From an uncultured Porphyromonas sp. (GTDB taxonomy: Bacteria; Bacteroidota; Bacteroidia; Bacteroidales; Porphyromonadaceae): a stretch of DNA of 31,313 nucleotides. The notes under the pieces are model-generated. The model had not been told where the DNA came from and searched no databases. It worked only from the letters and a program-made list of their open reading frames with translations. A program made the position numbers and the translations under genes. This document shows positions 15,381-22,897 of the stretch, piece by piece; position 1 is the first letter of the stretch, and each line of letters begins with the position of its first letter. The stretch is from contig UWSO01000025.1 in the NCBI GenBank assembly GCA_900538385.1, positions 1 through 31,313 of the forward strand. Direction: 5' to 3'.

Positions 15381-17732
15381 ATGATGAACCTACGCAAACT
15401 ACTATTTGCCCCCTTGGTGAGCCTACTCTTCATGCCACTGTATGGGGCTATCGATGAAAAACCTGTGGTCGCAGACTCGGTAATGAGCTATGAGCTAGAC
15501 GAGGTGCGCGTGATCACCAGCCGCCCGCTACTGCGTCAAGCGGGTCTCATAATGAGCACGCCAGGTGCTATGAGCCTTGTGACGCCTACGATGATACGGG
15601 AGTATGACATCAAGCACCTATCCGACCTAACTGGCATCGTGCCTAATCTCTACATGCCTGACTACGGCTCTCGCCTCACCTCGCCGATCTATATGCGCGG
15701 CATCGGGACACGCAGTGGAGGACAGTCGACCGCTTTCTTTATCGACGGGGTGCCTGTGCTCAACCAGTCGATCAATCGCTACCTCCTCGGCATCGAGTCT
15801 ATCGAGGTGATGAGCGGAGCTCTGAGCAACATCTATGGTCGCAACGCTATGGCGGGGACGATCCTGCTGACCTCTCGCTCGCCTATTGACGATCCCGCAC
15901 TGGATGTACGCACGAGGGTCGGCAATCATGGTATCATTGAGGGTGCAGCTCGTCTGGCACACGCCTTTAATCCTAAGCTGGGTGTCGCCCTCGGAGGGTA
16001 TTACAATAGGAATACCGGGTTCTATACGAATGCTTTCGATGGTACGCCCGCTGACGCTGAGGAGTCGTATGGTGCTAACCTGCACTTCGAGTGGCGTCCT
16101 GATGCATCGCAGAGGCTGCGCCTGGCGGGTGTATGGGACGGTGTACGGCAGGGAGCCTTCCCCTATGCGATGATCCACCCCAAGAGTGGCGAGACGATGC
16201 CGATCAATTACAACGCCCCAGGCTCCTATGATCGTACGGTCGGTGAGACGCGCCTAGCTTATGACAAGAGCTGGGACAAGATCCGTCTAGACCTCACGGC
16301 CAGCTACCAAGCGCTGCGAGACAATATGCATATGGATCAAGACTACACGGCTCGAGATATCTTTACGATCAATCAAAAACAGCGCCAAGATGCGGTCACG
16401 GCAGATCTTATCTTGAGAAATCGTGAGCAAAGCATCTATAACTGGACAGTGGGCGTCAATGGTATCTACCAGATGAATCATATGGAGGTGCCCGTAGCGA
16501 TACGTCCCGAGGGCTTGATGGCGATGATACAGCCTGGGTTGAACAAGGCAAACAAGAATGACAAGGTGCCTGTACAGATGATGGTCGATGTCTCTAAGGA
16601 GCGAGTCAACCACAACCTCTTTGACAAGAGCAGCTATGGTGTGGCTCTCTATCACGAGAGCAATCTGCACGAGCCGTTTGGCTGGACGGGCTTTGACCTC
16701 AACTTAGGTGTACGCCTTGATGCAGAGCGTCAGGCGATGGACTTCGATAGCGACTTCAGCCTAGGGATAGAGGTGGCTCCCAAGACGAAGCCTGAGGCGA
16801 AGCGGCACTTTGACGTGACGAGCCGCTTGATGGGGCAAGGTGGGCATCAAGACTTCTTACAGATCCTACCTAAGCTCTCACTGAGCTATCGCCCCACGGC
16901 GGGTAGCTACCTCTTTGTAGCAGCCTCTAAGAGCTACAAGACGGGTGGCTACAATGAGCAGATGATGACTGAGGTACTGATGCAGCAGACGCAGCGTGAG
17001 ATGATGGCACTCGTCATGTCGCAGGGCAAGCAGCAGCCACAGGTACAGGTGGGTGATGCGAGTATAGCAGCTTTTAAGCCAGAGCATGCGTACAATCTAG
17101 AGCTGGGCGGACGACTCCTCGCGCTACAAGACCGCCTCTTCGTATCGGGTACGCTCTTCGGCTCGTGGATACGCGATCTACAGGTAGCCCGCTTCGTGAC
17201 GACCGGTACGGGACGCACGACGGTCAATGCGGGTCAGGCGCTCTCGCTCGGTGCTGAGGCAAGTGTCAAGGCACGCCTATGGCGTTCGCTCACGATCTCA
17301 GCGCAGTATGGCTATACGCATGCGACCTTCCAGGATTACCTGACGAGCCGTGCTAACCCGCAGGGAGGTGAGCCCATAGAGATAAACTACAAGGGAAACT
17401 ATATCCCCTACGTCCCTGCACATACCTATGCCACTATGCTCCAGCTGAATGAGCCTATCCAGACTTCCTGGCTCAAGGGGGTACTGGCCTCGGTAGAGCT
17501 GCGTGGCAATGGTCCTATCTACTGGGACTCGGAGAATCAGCATCGACAAAATCCCTACATGACGCTGGGCGCTCGTCTCGGCGTGCGTCTGCCTTACGTG
17601 ACGGTGACCCTCTGGGGACGCAACCTGACTGATACGCGCTATGCGACGTTTTACTTCCAGTCGTTTGGCAACTCCTTCCTCCAGCAGGCGCAGCCACGTA
17701 CGTTCGGAGCTGATCTCTCCTTCCACTTCTAG
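15381..17732 (+). CDS. TonB-dependent outer-membrane receptor (siderophore/heme type)
   Basis: This 783-residue protein is a gated outer-membrane transporter. A signal peptide ends near PLYGA (residue 23). A TonB-box-like ELDEVRVIT is at about residues 39-47. The plug domain holds DLTGIVPNLYMP, PIYMRGIGTRSGG, FFIDGVPV, IESIEVMSGALSNIYGRNAM and AGTILLTSRSP, the last two being typical of FecA/siderophore-type plugs. A 22-strand-type barrel follows, with a LSYRPTAGSYLFVAASKSYK segment and a C-terminal FGADLSFHF ending in Phe, as required by the BAM machinery. There is no adjacent SusD-like gene, so this is not a Sus-type glycan system. The substrate is not evident; iron chelates or heme are guesses from the plug type. 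A Met-rich stretch (MMTEVLMQQTQREMMALVM) in one barrel loop is unusual. Confidence 0.88.
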   Translation: MMNLRKLLFAPLVSLLFMPLYGAIDEKPVVADSVMSYELDEVRVITSRPLLRQAGLIMSTPGAMSLVTPTMIREYDIKHLSDLTGIVPNLYMPDYGSRLTSPIYMRGIGTRSGGQSTAFFIDGVPVLNQSINRYLLGIESIEVMSGALSNIYGRNAMAGTILLTSRSPIDDPALDVRTRVGNHGIIEGAARLAHAFNPKLGVALGGYYNRNTGFYTNAFDGTPADAEESYGANLHFEWRPDASQRLRLAGVWDGVRQGAFPYAMIHPKSGETMPINYNAPGSYDRTVGETRLAYDKSWDKIRLDLTASYQALRDNMHMDQDYTARDIFTINQKQRQDAVTADLILRNREQSIYNWTVGVNGIYQMNHMEVPVAIRPEGLMAMIQPGLNKANKNDKVPVQMMVDVSKERVNHNLFDKSSYGVALYHESNLHEPFGWTGFDLNLGVRLDAERQAMDFDSDFSLGIEVAPKTKPEAKRHFDVTSRLMGQGGHQDFLQILPKLSLSYRPTAGSYLFVAASKSYKTGGYNEQMMTEVLMQQTQREMMALVMSQGKQQPQVQVGDASIAAFKPEHAYNLELGGRLLALQDRLFVSGTLFGSWIRDLQVARFVTTGTGRTTVNAGQALSLGAEASVKARLWRSLTISAQYGYTHATFQDYLTSRANPQGGEPIEINYKGNYIPYVPAHTYATMLQLNEPIQTSWLKGVLASVELRGNGPIYWDSENQHRQNPYMTLGARLGVRLPYVTVTLWGRNLTDTRYATFYFQSFGNSFLQQAQPRTFGADLSFHF

Positions 17733-17744
17733 AGGTTGGTAACG

Positions 17745-17763
17745 TTCAGGCGAAGTGCCTGAA
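17745..17763 (+). other. Small hairpin after TonB receptor stop codon
   Basis: TTCAGGC pairs with GCCTGAA around a GAAGT loop, 12 nt after the stop codon. It has no U-run, so it is a 3'-end structure rather than the main terminator. Confidence 0.5.
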
Positions 17764-17789
17764 ATATCCAGGGAAGTATTGGGAGATTT

Positions 17790-17875
17790 CTTCGGAGGAA
17801 TCAAAAAATACTTCGGAAGAAACAAACGATACTTAGGAAGAATGAAATGATACTTCGGAGGAAATTTTTCTTTCC
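17790..17875. repeat. 21-bp tandem array, copy 1
   Basis: Three 21-bp units start at 17790, 17811 and 17832, each close to CTTCGGAAGAATCAAACGAT plus A, with a fourth partial unit from 17853. Each unit carries a CTTCGGAAG near-palindrome. The array runs into TTTTTCTTTCCTCC and then the terminator at 17892. A related array is at 25418-25475. Confidence 0.75.
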
Positions 17876-17891
17876 TCCGGAAGAAATGAAA

Positions 17892-17936
17892 AATCCCCCC
17901 TGAGGAAATTTAGGATTTCCTCAGGGGGGATTTTTT
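17892..17936. terminator. Perfect 18-bp stem terminator, probably bidirectional
   Basis: AATCCCCCCTGAGGAAAT (17892-17909) pairs perfectly with ATTTCCTCAGGGGGGATT (17915-17932) across a TTAGG loop, followed by T residues to 17936. On the other strand the stem is followed by TTTTT as well. It would stop plus-strand transcription from the TonB receptor and minus-strand readthrough from the O-antigen ligase operon. Confidence 0.88.
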
Positions 17937-17947
17937 AGAAATCGAAG

Positions 17948-17995
17948 GGTGATTAGATATTAGAGGTTAGAGATTAGAAGTTAGAGATCGGAGGG
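17948..17995. repeat. Dispersed 48-bp TTAGAG/TCGGA block
   Basis: This block matches 15189-15236 with a single difference. It is part of the 619-bp gene-free gap 17733-18351, which otherwise contains the 21-bp array, a terminator, two REPIN-like elements and a TCGGA tract. Confidence 0.75.
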
Positions 17996-18041
17996 TTACG
18001 TCGCCCTGTGTGTGGGGATGCACGGTCGCCCCACGTCGCCC

Positions 18042-18134
18042 TGTAGGGACGCACGGTCTGTGCGTCCGTTGTGTCAAAGCGTTACAGCGTTGTGGTTTTA
18101 ACGGGGACGGATGCACAGACCGTGCATCGCCACA
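18042..18134. repeat. REPIN-like paired-palindrome element
   Basis: The left arm (18042-18072) is the CAC/GTG version. The right arm (18107-18134) reads GGATGCAC, AGACC, GTGCATCG. The C-to-T change on the 5' side is matched by G-to-A on the 3' side, keeping the pair. The outer flank CCACGTCGCCC at 18031 mirrors the GGGCGACGTGG that follows right arms elsewhere. Confidence 0.85.
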
Positions 18135-18150
18135 GGGTGTCGTCCACGCT

Positions 18151-18190
18151 ATCGGAGAGGATCGGAGCTAATCGGAGGGGATCGGAGCGT
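18151..18190. repeat. Four tandem 10-bp ATCGGAG units
   Basis: Four units of exactly 10 bp, each starting ATCGGAG, lie between two REPIN-like elements. They belong to the same simple-repeat family as 8581-8640. Confidence 0.75.
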
Positions 18191-18216
18191 GACGTGTAAC
18201 GTCCGTTACGTCGCCC

Positions 18217-18309
18217 TGTAGGGATGCTCGGCCTGAGCGTCCGTTGTGTCAAAGCGTTACAGCGTTGTGGTTTTAACGGGGACGGACGCACAGACCGTGC
18301 GTCCCTACA
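18217..18309. repeat. REPIN-like paired-palindrome element
   Basis: The left arm (18217-18247) reads GGATGCTC, GGCCT, GAGCGTCC with one G-T wobble. The right arm (18282-18309) is the standard CAC/GTG version. The spacer is nearly identical to that of 18042-18134, so these two are recent relatives. Confidence 0.85.
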
Positions 18310-18319
18310 GGGTGTCGTC

Positions 18320-18355
18320 ACGGACGCCGTCCGACTCGATACTATCGTGCGCTAC
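18320..18355. repeat. Type B arm overlapping the O-antigen ligase stop codon
   Basis: Read on the minus strand it starts GTAG, then CGCACGATAG, TATCGAGTCGG and ends GGCGTCCGT, matching 200-239 and 6898-6939. The TAG of its first four bases is the stop codon of the minus-strand gene ending at 18352. The stem next to GTAG is degenerate. Confidence 0.6.
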
Positions 18356-19884
18356 TTTTCGTCGCTGCTTGCTGCTGTGCGCGTGCTGAGTGCTAGGCAG
18401 AGGAGGAAGGTCATCCCGATGAGGTACTCGGGAAGGTAACTCACGAGGTCTACGTTGCAGAGGATGATCCAGAGCGAGACCACAACAATGAGGACGCTAC
18501 GGTGCTGACGACGAGCTATCCAGAGCATAGAGCCGAGGATTGAGATCCAGAGCAAGAGCCCGATGAAGCCACTCTGCACAAGCGTCTGCATATATTGATT
18601 GTGAAAGTGGAAGAGGTGTGGCTCCTCAGGCGTCCCAATGGGTAGCGTCTGCAGTAGCGTATAAGCGTAGTCTAGCCCCCCACCGATGAGTATCGGTACC
18701 TCTTGGGCAGCTTGATAGCTAGCCTGTAGAGCTTCATTGCGCACCGTGCCATCGAGATAGCCCTGCATGAGGTAGGGCGATGTGGTGTAGATGAGCGTTA
18801 GGAGGAGCGCCCCCGTGAGTATGACGTAGGCTGCTAGACAACCCGTATGCTTGACTCCTTGTATCCGCGCTGTGATCCGATAAATGAGTGCATAAACTCC
18901 GACAGTGATAGCCATGAGCAGGAGGTAGCGTGCTTGCAAGGCAAAAGCGTAGAGGACGATGGCGAGCAGCACAGCGTAGGCGTGGAGGCGCAGTGAGCGC
19001 TCACGACTACAGATACACATCACGACGGGGATCAGCAGATAGACACCTAGATAGGTGTAGTGCGTGAAGGTAAAGGGCATCAGCATGTGGGAGCTATCGG
19101 CAACGAAGCCCGCCTCCTCGAGGTAGCTCTTGTTGAGTGTGAGCGTGACGAGCGGACTAGTGCCACAGCTGATCAGGACGCCGTAATAGAAGATGAGGAA
19201 CACGACCAAATAGACCCATGCGATGCGCAGGACTGCTAGCCAAAAGCTACGCGTCAGGCGCTCCGACGGACCACTATAGATGAGAAAGTAGAGGGGGATG
19301 GCGAGTAGCCAGACTTCGCGGCGCCAATAGTCGAGCGCAATCTCTTCATTTGCAGACCAACCGACGGCAACGACCGCTGTATAAAGGACATCGAGTGCAG
19401 CTGTGAGAGCCAAAGGCAACAGAAGTCTCTGTCGGAGTGGACGACAGAGACTCGCTCGCTCCTCCCAGCGATTGTCCACAATCATCCCGATGAGAAAGAG
19501 CGTTTGCAAGCCGAGGTAGCTATCGACCACGCCGAGCAATAGATTGGCATAGCCTAAGCCAAAGCAGAGGAGCGGGACGAAGTGATGTCGGTAGTCGAGC
19601 TTTGCTCCAGTAGCACGGGACGCACCTTTTGCCACAAGCCATGGTAGTAGCACCGCCACAATGGAGAGGGTCACAGCAACCGTCAGCAGTAGAGGTCGGT
19701 AAGTCAGTATGTCTCGCGCCAGCAGCGTCTCGGGCGTACGGTGCGGATAAGCTCCCGTGAGGGCTACGATGCCTGCGACTAGGAGCACGACAACTACGAC
19801 AACTAGGAAGAAGTAGCGAGAGATGAAACTCACTAGACGGTAGCGGGGCGTGCATGCCTCTGTGGCGGAGCTGTGTGAAGGCAT
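18352..19884 (-). CDS. O-antigen ligase / polymerase-like membrane protein (Wzy_C family)
   Basis: This 510-residue protein has about 11-12 hydrophobic segments. I start it at MPSHSSATE (19884), 8 nt after the acyltransferase stop codon; an ATG 69 nt upstream would overlap that gene. Near the C-terminus HFHNQYMQTLVQSGFIGLLL matches the Wzy_C signature (PF04932), in which a His-rich periplasmic loop precedes a membrane helix. WaaL-type members join O-antigen to lipid A-core; Wzy-type members polymerise O-units; the two cannot be told apart by sequence alone. Being last in an operon just after a lipid A acyltransferase favours a lipopolysaccharide role. A run of eight Val residues, broken by Leu and Ala, marks the first helix. 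Its stop codon falls inside a repeat arm, so the native C-terminus may have been altered. Confidence 0.78.
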   Translation of the reverse strand: MPSHSSATEACTPRYRLVSFISRYFFLVVVVVVLLVAGIVALTGAYPHRTPETLLARDILTYRPLLLTVAVTLSIVAVLLPWLVAKGASRATGAKLDYRHHFVPLLCFGLGYANLLLGVVDSYLGLQTLFLIGMIVDNRWEERASLCRPLRQRLLLPLALTAALDVLYTAVVAVGWSANEEIALDYWRREVWLLAIPLYFLIYSGPSERLTRSFWLAVLRIAWVYLVVFLIFYYGVLISCGTSPLVTLTLNKSYLEEAGFVADSSHMLMPFTFTHYTYLGVYLLIPVVMCICSRERSLRLHAYAVLLAIVLYAFALQARYLLLMAITVGVYALIYRITARIQGVKHTGCLAAYVILTGALLLTLIYTTSPYLMQGYLDGTVRNEALQASYQAAQEVPILIGGGLDYAYTLLQTLPIGTPEEPHLFHFHNQYMQTLVQSGFIGLLLWISILGSMLWIARRQHRSVLIVVVSLWIILCNVDLVSYLPEYLIGMTFLLCLALSTRTAASSDEK

Positions 19885-19891
19885 CGGAGTA

Positions 19892-20866
19892 CTATAGAGA
19901 TAAGTCGTCGCATCGTGGTGAGTAGACCATCTGCGGGAAGTCGTGCGGGTCAAAGCGCCAGCGCTTGTGGCTCCAGAGCCAGCGATGGGGTGCCAGGCGT
20001 ATGTTTTCCTCTAGCTGTGTCACATAGTCATCGACGAGCTGATGCTGTAGCTTGTCGGTCGGATGCTCACAGAGCAGGCGGAAGGTGCCGACCCATTGCT
20101 TAGCCTGGTCGTCATGACGGATTTCATAGAAGAGGAGCGGTATCTCAAGCTTGATAGCTAGGTGACTCCACCCTGTGACAAAGGGGGTGGTACGCCCGAA
20201 GAGCGACGTGGCGTAGCGCACCTGCTCGTAGTCAGGCGATTGGTCGGCCAGTAGACAGTACATGTGCAGACGCTCATCGGCCCGTTCGCTGCGATGACGC
20301 ACCATCGTACGAGCTAGCTGCATCATCTCAATGCAGTGGGCGTAGTGCTGCTCCCGCATCTCATGGGTGAGCTGGTCGGCAATGGGGTTGTGCAGTCGCT
20401 TGTAGATGACATGCAGCTGATAGCGGTTGCGGTCTAGGTGCAGTGCTGAGGAGCCCATGAGTTCCCAAGGGCCAATGTGTCCCAAGAGGACGAAGACCTG
20501 TCTATGCCCCGCCTCGTAGAGCTGATCCAGCAGCTCCGTCTGCTCGAGACGAAAGAGTCGGTGCACCTGCTCGTCAGACCCGTAAGCGTAGCGCGCCTCG
20601 TGAAGCATTAGTTCGGCAAGATGCCGGTAAAAGCGTCTGCCGACCGCCTTTTGCTCTGCGGGCGAGAGATGTGTGAGGGTGAGGCGAATGTTTTCCTCCA
20701 CCACCTGACGTCGGTACTTAACGAGATGATAGAGCAGCCAGTCGAGTGTAGGCACCAGTACGCGATCAACGAAAGAGCGGGGCAAGCGTGACAAGCCCCG
20801 CAACGTAGAGCGTATCAGCCGAAGCCGTAGCCGCTGCCATCGTGTGAGCTGGTTACTCTGCGCCAT
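19892..20866 (-). CDS. Lipid A acyltransferase (LpxL/HtrB family)
   Basis: This 324-residue protein adds a secondary acyl chain to a lipid A precursor at the inner membrane. It has the family HX4E catalytic motif, His130 and Glu135 in LLGHIGPWELMG, followed by VIYKRLHNPIADQL and by LLADQSPD, all typical of PF03279. A basic, partly hydrophobic N-terminus (about residues 10-50) would hold it at the membrane. The start codon overlaps the end of hflX by 14 nt, suggesting translational coupling. The O-antigen ligase-like gene follows within 8 nt. Its exact acyl chain and position are not deducible; Porphyromonas lipid A is typically under-acylated. Confidence 0.87.
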   Translation of the reverse strand: MAQSNQLTRWQRLRLRLIRSTLRGLSRLPRSFVDRVLVPTLDWLLYHLVKYRRQVVEENIRLTLTHLSPAEQKAVGRRFYRHLAELMLHEARYAYGSDEQVHRLFRLEQTELLDQLYEAGHRQVFVLLGHIGPWELMGSSALHLDRNRYQLHVIYKRLHNPIADQLTHEMREQHYAHCIEMMQLARTMVRHRSERADERLHMYCLLADQSPDYEQVRYATSLFGRTTPFVTGWSHLAIKLEIPLLFYEIRHDDQAKQWVGTFRLLCEHPTDKLQHQLVDDYVTQLEENIRLAPHRWLWSHKRWRFDPHDFPQMVYSPRCDDLSL

Positions 20867-22088
20867 CGTCCATCAGATCGCTATAGTCCTGGTAGAGGAA
20901 GTCGTTGTAAGGGTAGCGCTGTATGTGGATCTCCTTGACACGCTCGTAGAGGAGCCGTCGCAGCTCGTCCATCCCCTCACCTGTACGAGCTGAGATAAAG
21001 GTGCAGTCGTTGCCCATACGCGCCATCCAGCTCTTCTCTAGCTCCTCCCGTGTGCGGTTGAGCTTGGTCGCGGGTGTCAGATCGTCGGGATCTTTAGGGA
21101 TATGCTGGTAAGCATCGATCTTGTTGAAGACCAGTATCTGAGGTTTGTCGCCCAGAGCATCGATCTCTCGGAGCGTCTCGGTGACTACAGCTATCTGATC
21201 TTCGAACTCTGGGTGCGAGATGTCCACAACGTGCAGGATGAGGTCTGACTCGCGCACCTCGTCGAGGGTACTCTTGAACGACTCTACCAGCTGTGTCGGG
21301 AGCTTGCGTATGAAGCCCACCGTGTCGGCTAGGAGGAAGGGCAGATTACCCAAAACGACCTTGCGAACGGTCGTGTCGAGCGTCGCAAAGAGCTTGTTCT
21401 CGGCAAAGATGTCGCTCTTAGCGAGGACATTCATCAGCGTAGACTTACCCACGTTGGTATAGCCGACGAGTGCGACACGCACCATCTTGCCACGATTCTG
21501 ACGCTGTACGCTCTTCTGCTTGTCGATCTTCTTGAGCTGTTCCTTGAGCTGGGAGATCTTGCGCAGGATGATCCGTCGGTCGGTCTCTAGCTGCGTCTCG
21601 CCTGGGCCACGTAGCCCGATGTTACCACCACGCTGCCGCTCGAGGTGCGTCCACAGTCGGGTCAGACGTGGGAGCATATATTGGTACTGCGCCATCTCTA
21701 CCTGCGTCTTGGCGTGTGCCGTCTGCGCTCGTGTGGCAAAGATGTCGAGGATGAGCGAGGTGCGGTCGAGGATGCGTATGCCTAGCTGACGCTCTATGTT
21801 GCGCAGCTGATTGGGCGCTAGCTCATCGTCAAAGATGGCCAGCCCCACCTCGTGGGCAGAGACATACTCGGTGATCTCGTCGAGCTTGCCTTTGCCCACA
21901 AAGGTGGCGGGGTTTGGCGTGTCGAGACGCTGTAAGAAGCGCGCCACAGGCTCTGCACCCGCAGTCTCTGAGAGAAAGGCTAGCTCATCAAGATACTCCT
22001 CCGCCTGTGCCTCCGACACATCGGGCGTGATGAGCCCCACGAGGACCGTGCGCTCACTAGATTGAGAGGTCTTGATAAACTCTTTCAT
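20853..22088 (-). CDS. hflX: Ribosome-associated GTPase HflX
   Basis: This 411-residue GTPase binds the 50S subunit and splits stalled ribosomes in the species studied. The N-terminal HflX domain contains FVGKGKLDEI and FDDELAPNQLRNIE. The linker has the family-specific GLRGPGETQLETDRR (residues 158-172), then a coiled-coil segment (about 175-197). The GTPase domain has P-loop GYTNVGKST (209-217), a conserved FATLDTT, DTVGF (255-259) and NKIDA. Length and domains are normal for the family. It lies 8 nt after the lactonase-like gene and overlaps the acyltransferase gene by 14 nt, so it is part of the long minus-strand operon. Confidence 0.95.
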   Translation of the reverse strand: MKEFIKTSQSSERTVLVGLITPDVSEAQAEEYLDELAFLSETAGAEPVARFLQRLDTPNPATFVGKGKLDEITEYVSAHEVGLAIFDDELAPNQLRNIERQLGIRILDRTSLILDIFATRAQTAHAKTQVEMAQYQYMLPRLTRLWTHLERQRGGNIGLRGPGETQLETDRRIILRKISQLKEQLKKIDKQKSVQRQNRGKMVRVALVGYTNVGKSTLMNVLAKSDIFAENKLFATLDTTVRKVVLGNLPFLLADTVGFIRKLPTQLVESFKSTLDEVRESDLILHVVDISHPEFEDQIAVVTETLREIDALGDKPQILVFNKIDAYQHIPKDPDDLTPATKLNRTREELEKSWMARMGNDCTFISARTGEGMDELRRLLYERVKEIHIQRYPYNDFLYQDYSDLMDDGAE

Positions 22089-22096
22089 ACAGAGGA

Positions 22097-22834
22097 CTAA
22101 TAGATCGCGTAAGACTTCTCACGCATCGCCTGATCATCGGCAAAAAGATGTACCCAGGGGATCTTTGCCGCAAGGAAGTTGGCGGGATAAGCCTTAGCCT
22201 CGGGCAAGAGATTGATAATGTGTCCCACAGCGTGGCGCACGTCCTGTCCAAGCGCGAGGAAGACCAGTCGCTTAGACTCTTCGAGTGCCTCGAGCGTGAC
22301 GGTAACGAGCTGACGCTGCTCTCCCTGCTCGGTGGTCATCTCGTTGGGTGCGAAGACGTCGTCTGATATATATAGCTCCACCTGGTCGGGATAGACCCCC
22401 GCGAGGTGACCGTCCACACCCATCTCGAGGAGAGCTAGGTCAAACTGTGGGCGACCATCTAGGTGGCGTACACGCTCTGCTACATGCTGCTGTAGAGCGG
22501 TCGCAGCCTGTGCGGGCTCTTGCGCAGACTCCTCCACAGCGTGGATATGCTCCGCAGGGATCTGTAGCGGATCGAAGAGCAGACGTTGTAGCAGCGTGCG
22601 ATGCGCTAGATCGGCTTCGCCCAGCTGCTCGTGAAGGAGGTAGAAGTGTACCCGCTTCCAGTCAATACGACTGCGCCAAGGCTCTGAGGTGAGTGCCTTT
22701 GCCAAGATCTCCGCATGCTCCTCTAGTGAGAGTGCTAGATGAAAGTCGCCTTCGGTTGCCTCAACGGCCTCAGCAATAAACTGTGCGAGCTGTGTCGTGA
22801 CTAGCTCAGGGGTACTGTATTGATGATAGTTCAT
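22097..22834 (-). CDS. 6-phosphogluconolactonase-family protein lacking usual active-site motifs
   Basis: This 245-residue protein has the fold of PF01182 (SOL/DevB/NagB-like). The C-terminal part keeps FDLALLEMGVDGHLAGVYP (131-149), very close to the family FDLILLGMGPDGHTASLFP. However, the N-terminal SGGSTP loop is replaced by LSLEEHA (35-41), and the DER motif of W..V.F..GDER..P reads WKRVHFYLLHEQLGE (59-73). These loops normally hold the sugar phosphate. The gene has no stop codons or frameshifts and sits between obg and hflX in an operon, so it looks selected. It may be a lactonase with altered residues, or may have taken on another role. From memory, Porphyromonas species are described as lacking glucose-6-phosphate and 6-phosphogluconate dehydrogenase activity, which would leave the classic substrate unavailable. 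Confidence 0.7.
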   Translation of the reverse strand: MNYHQYSTPELVTTQLAQFIAEAVEATEGDFHLALSLEEHAEILAKALTSEPWRSRIDWKRVHFYLLHEQLGEADLAHRTLLQRLLFDPLQIPAEHIHAVEESAQEPAQAATALQQHVAERVRHLDGRPQFDLALLEMGVDGHLAGVYPDQVELYISDDVFAPNEMTTEQGEQRQLVTVTLEALEESKRLVFLALGQDVRHAVGHIINLLPEAKAYPANFLAAKIPWVHLFADDQAMREKSYAIY

Positions 22835-22897
22835 AGGATATATGCTAGGTTAGTAGTTATAAGATAAAGTGTTGTGACCATCATCCTTAGTAGGCAG

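Noticed and set aside
19885..19953. Upstream ATG for the O-antigen ligase-like gene
   Set aside because: It would overlap the acyltransferase gene by about 60 nt. The ATG at 19884 directly follows that gene's stop codon.
22097..22834. Calling the lactonase-like gene a pseudogene
   Set aside because: The frame is intact, closely spaced in an operon and keeps family motifs in its C-terminal half.
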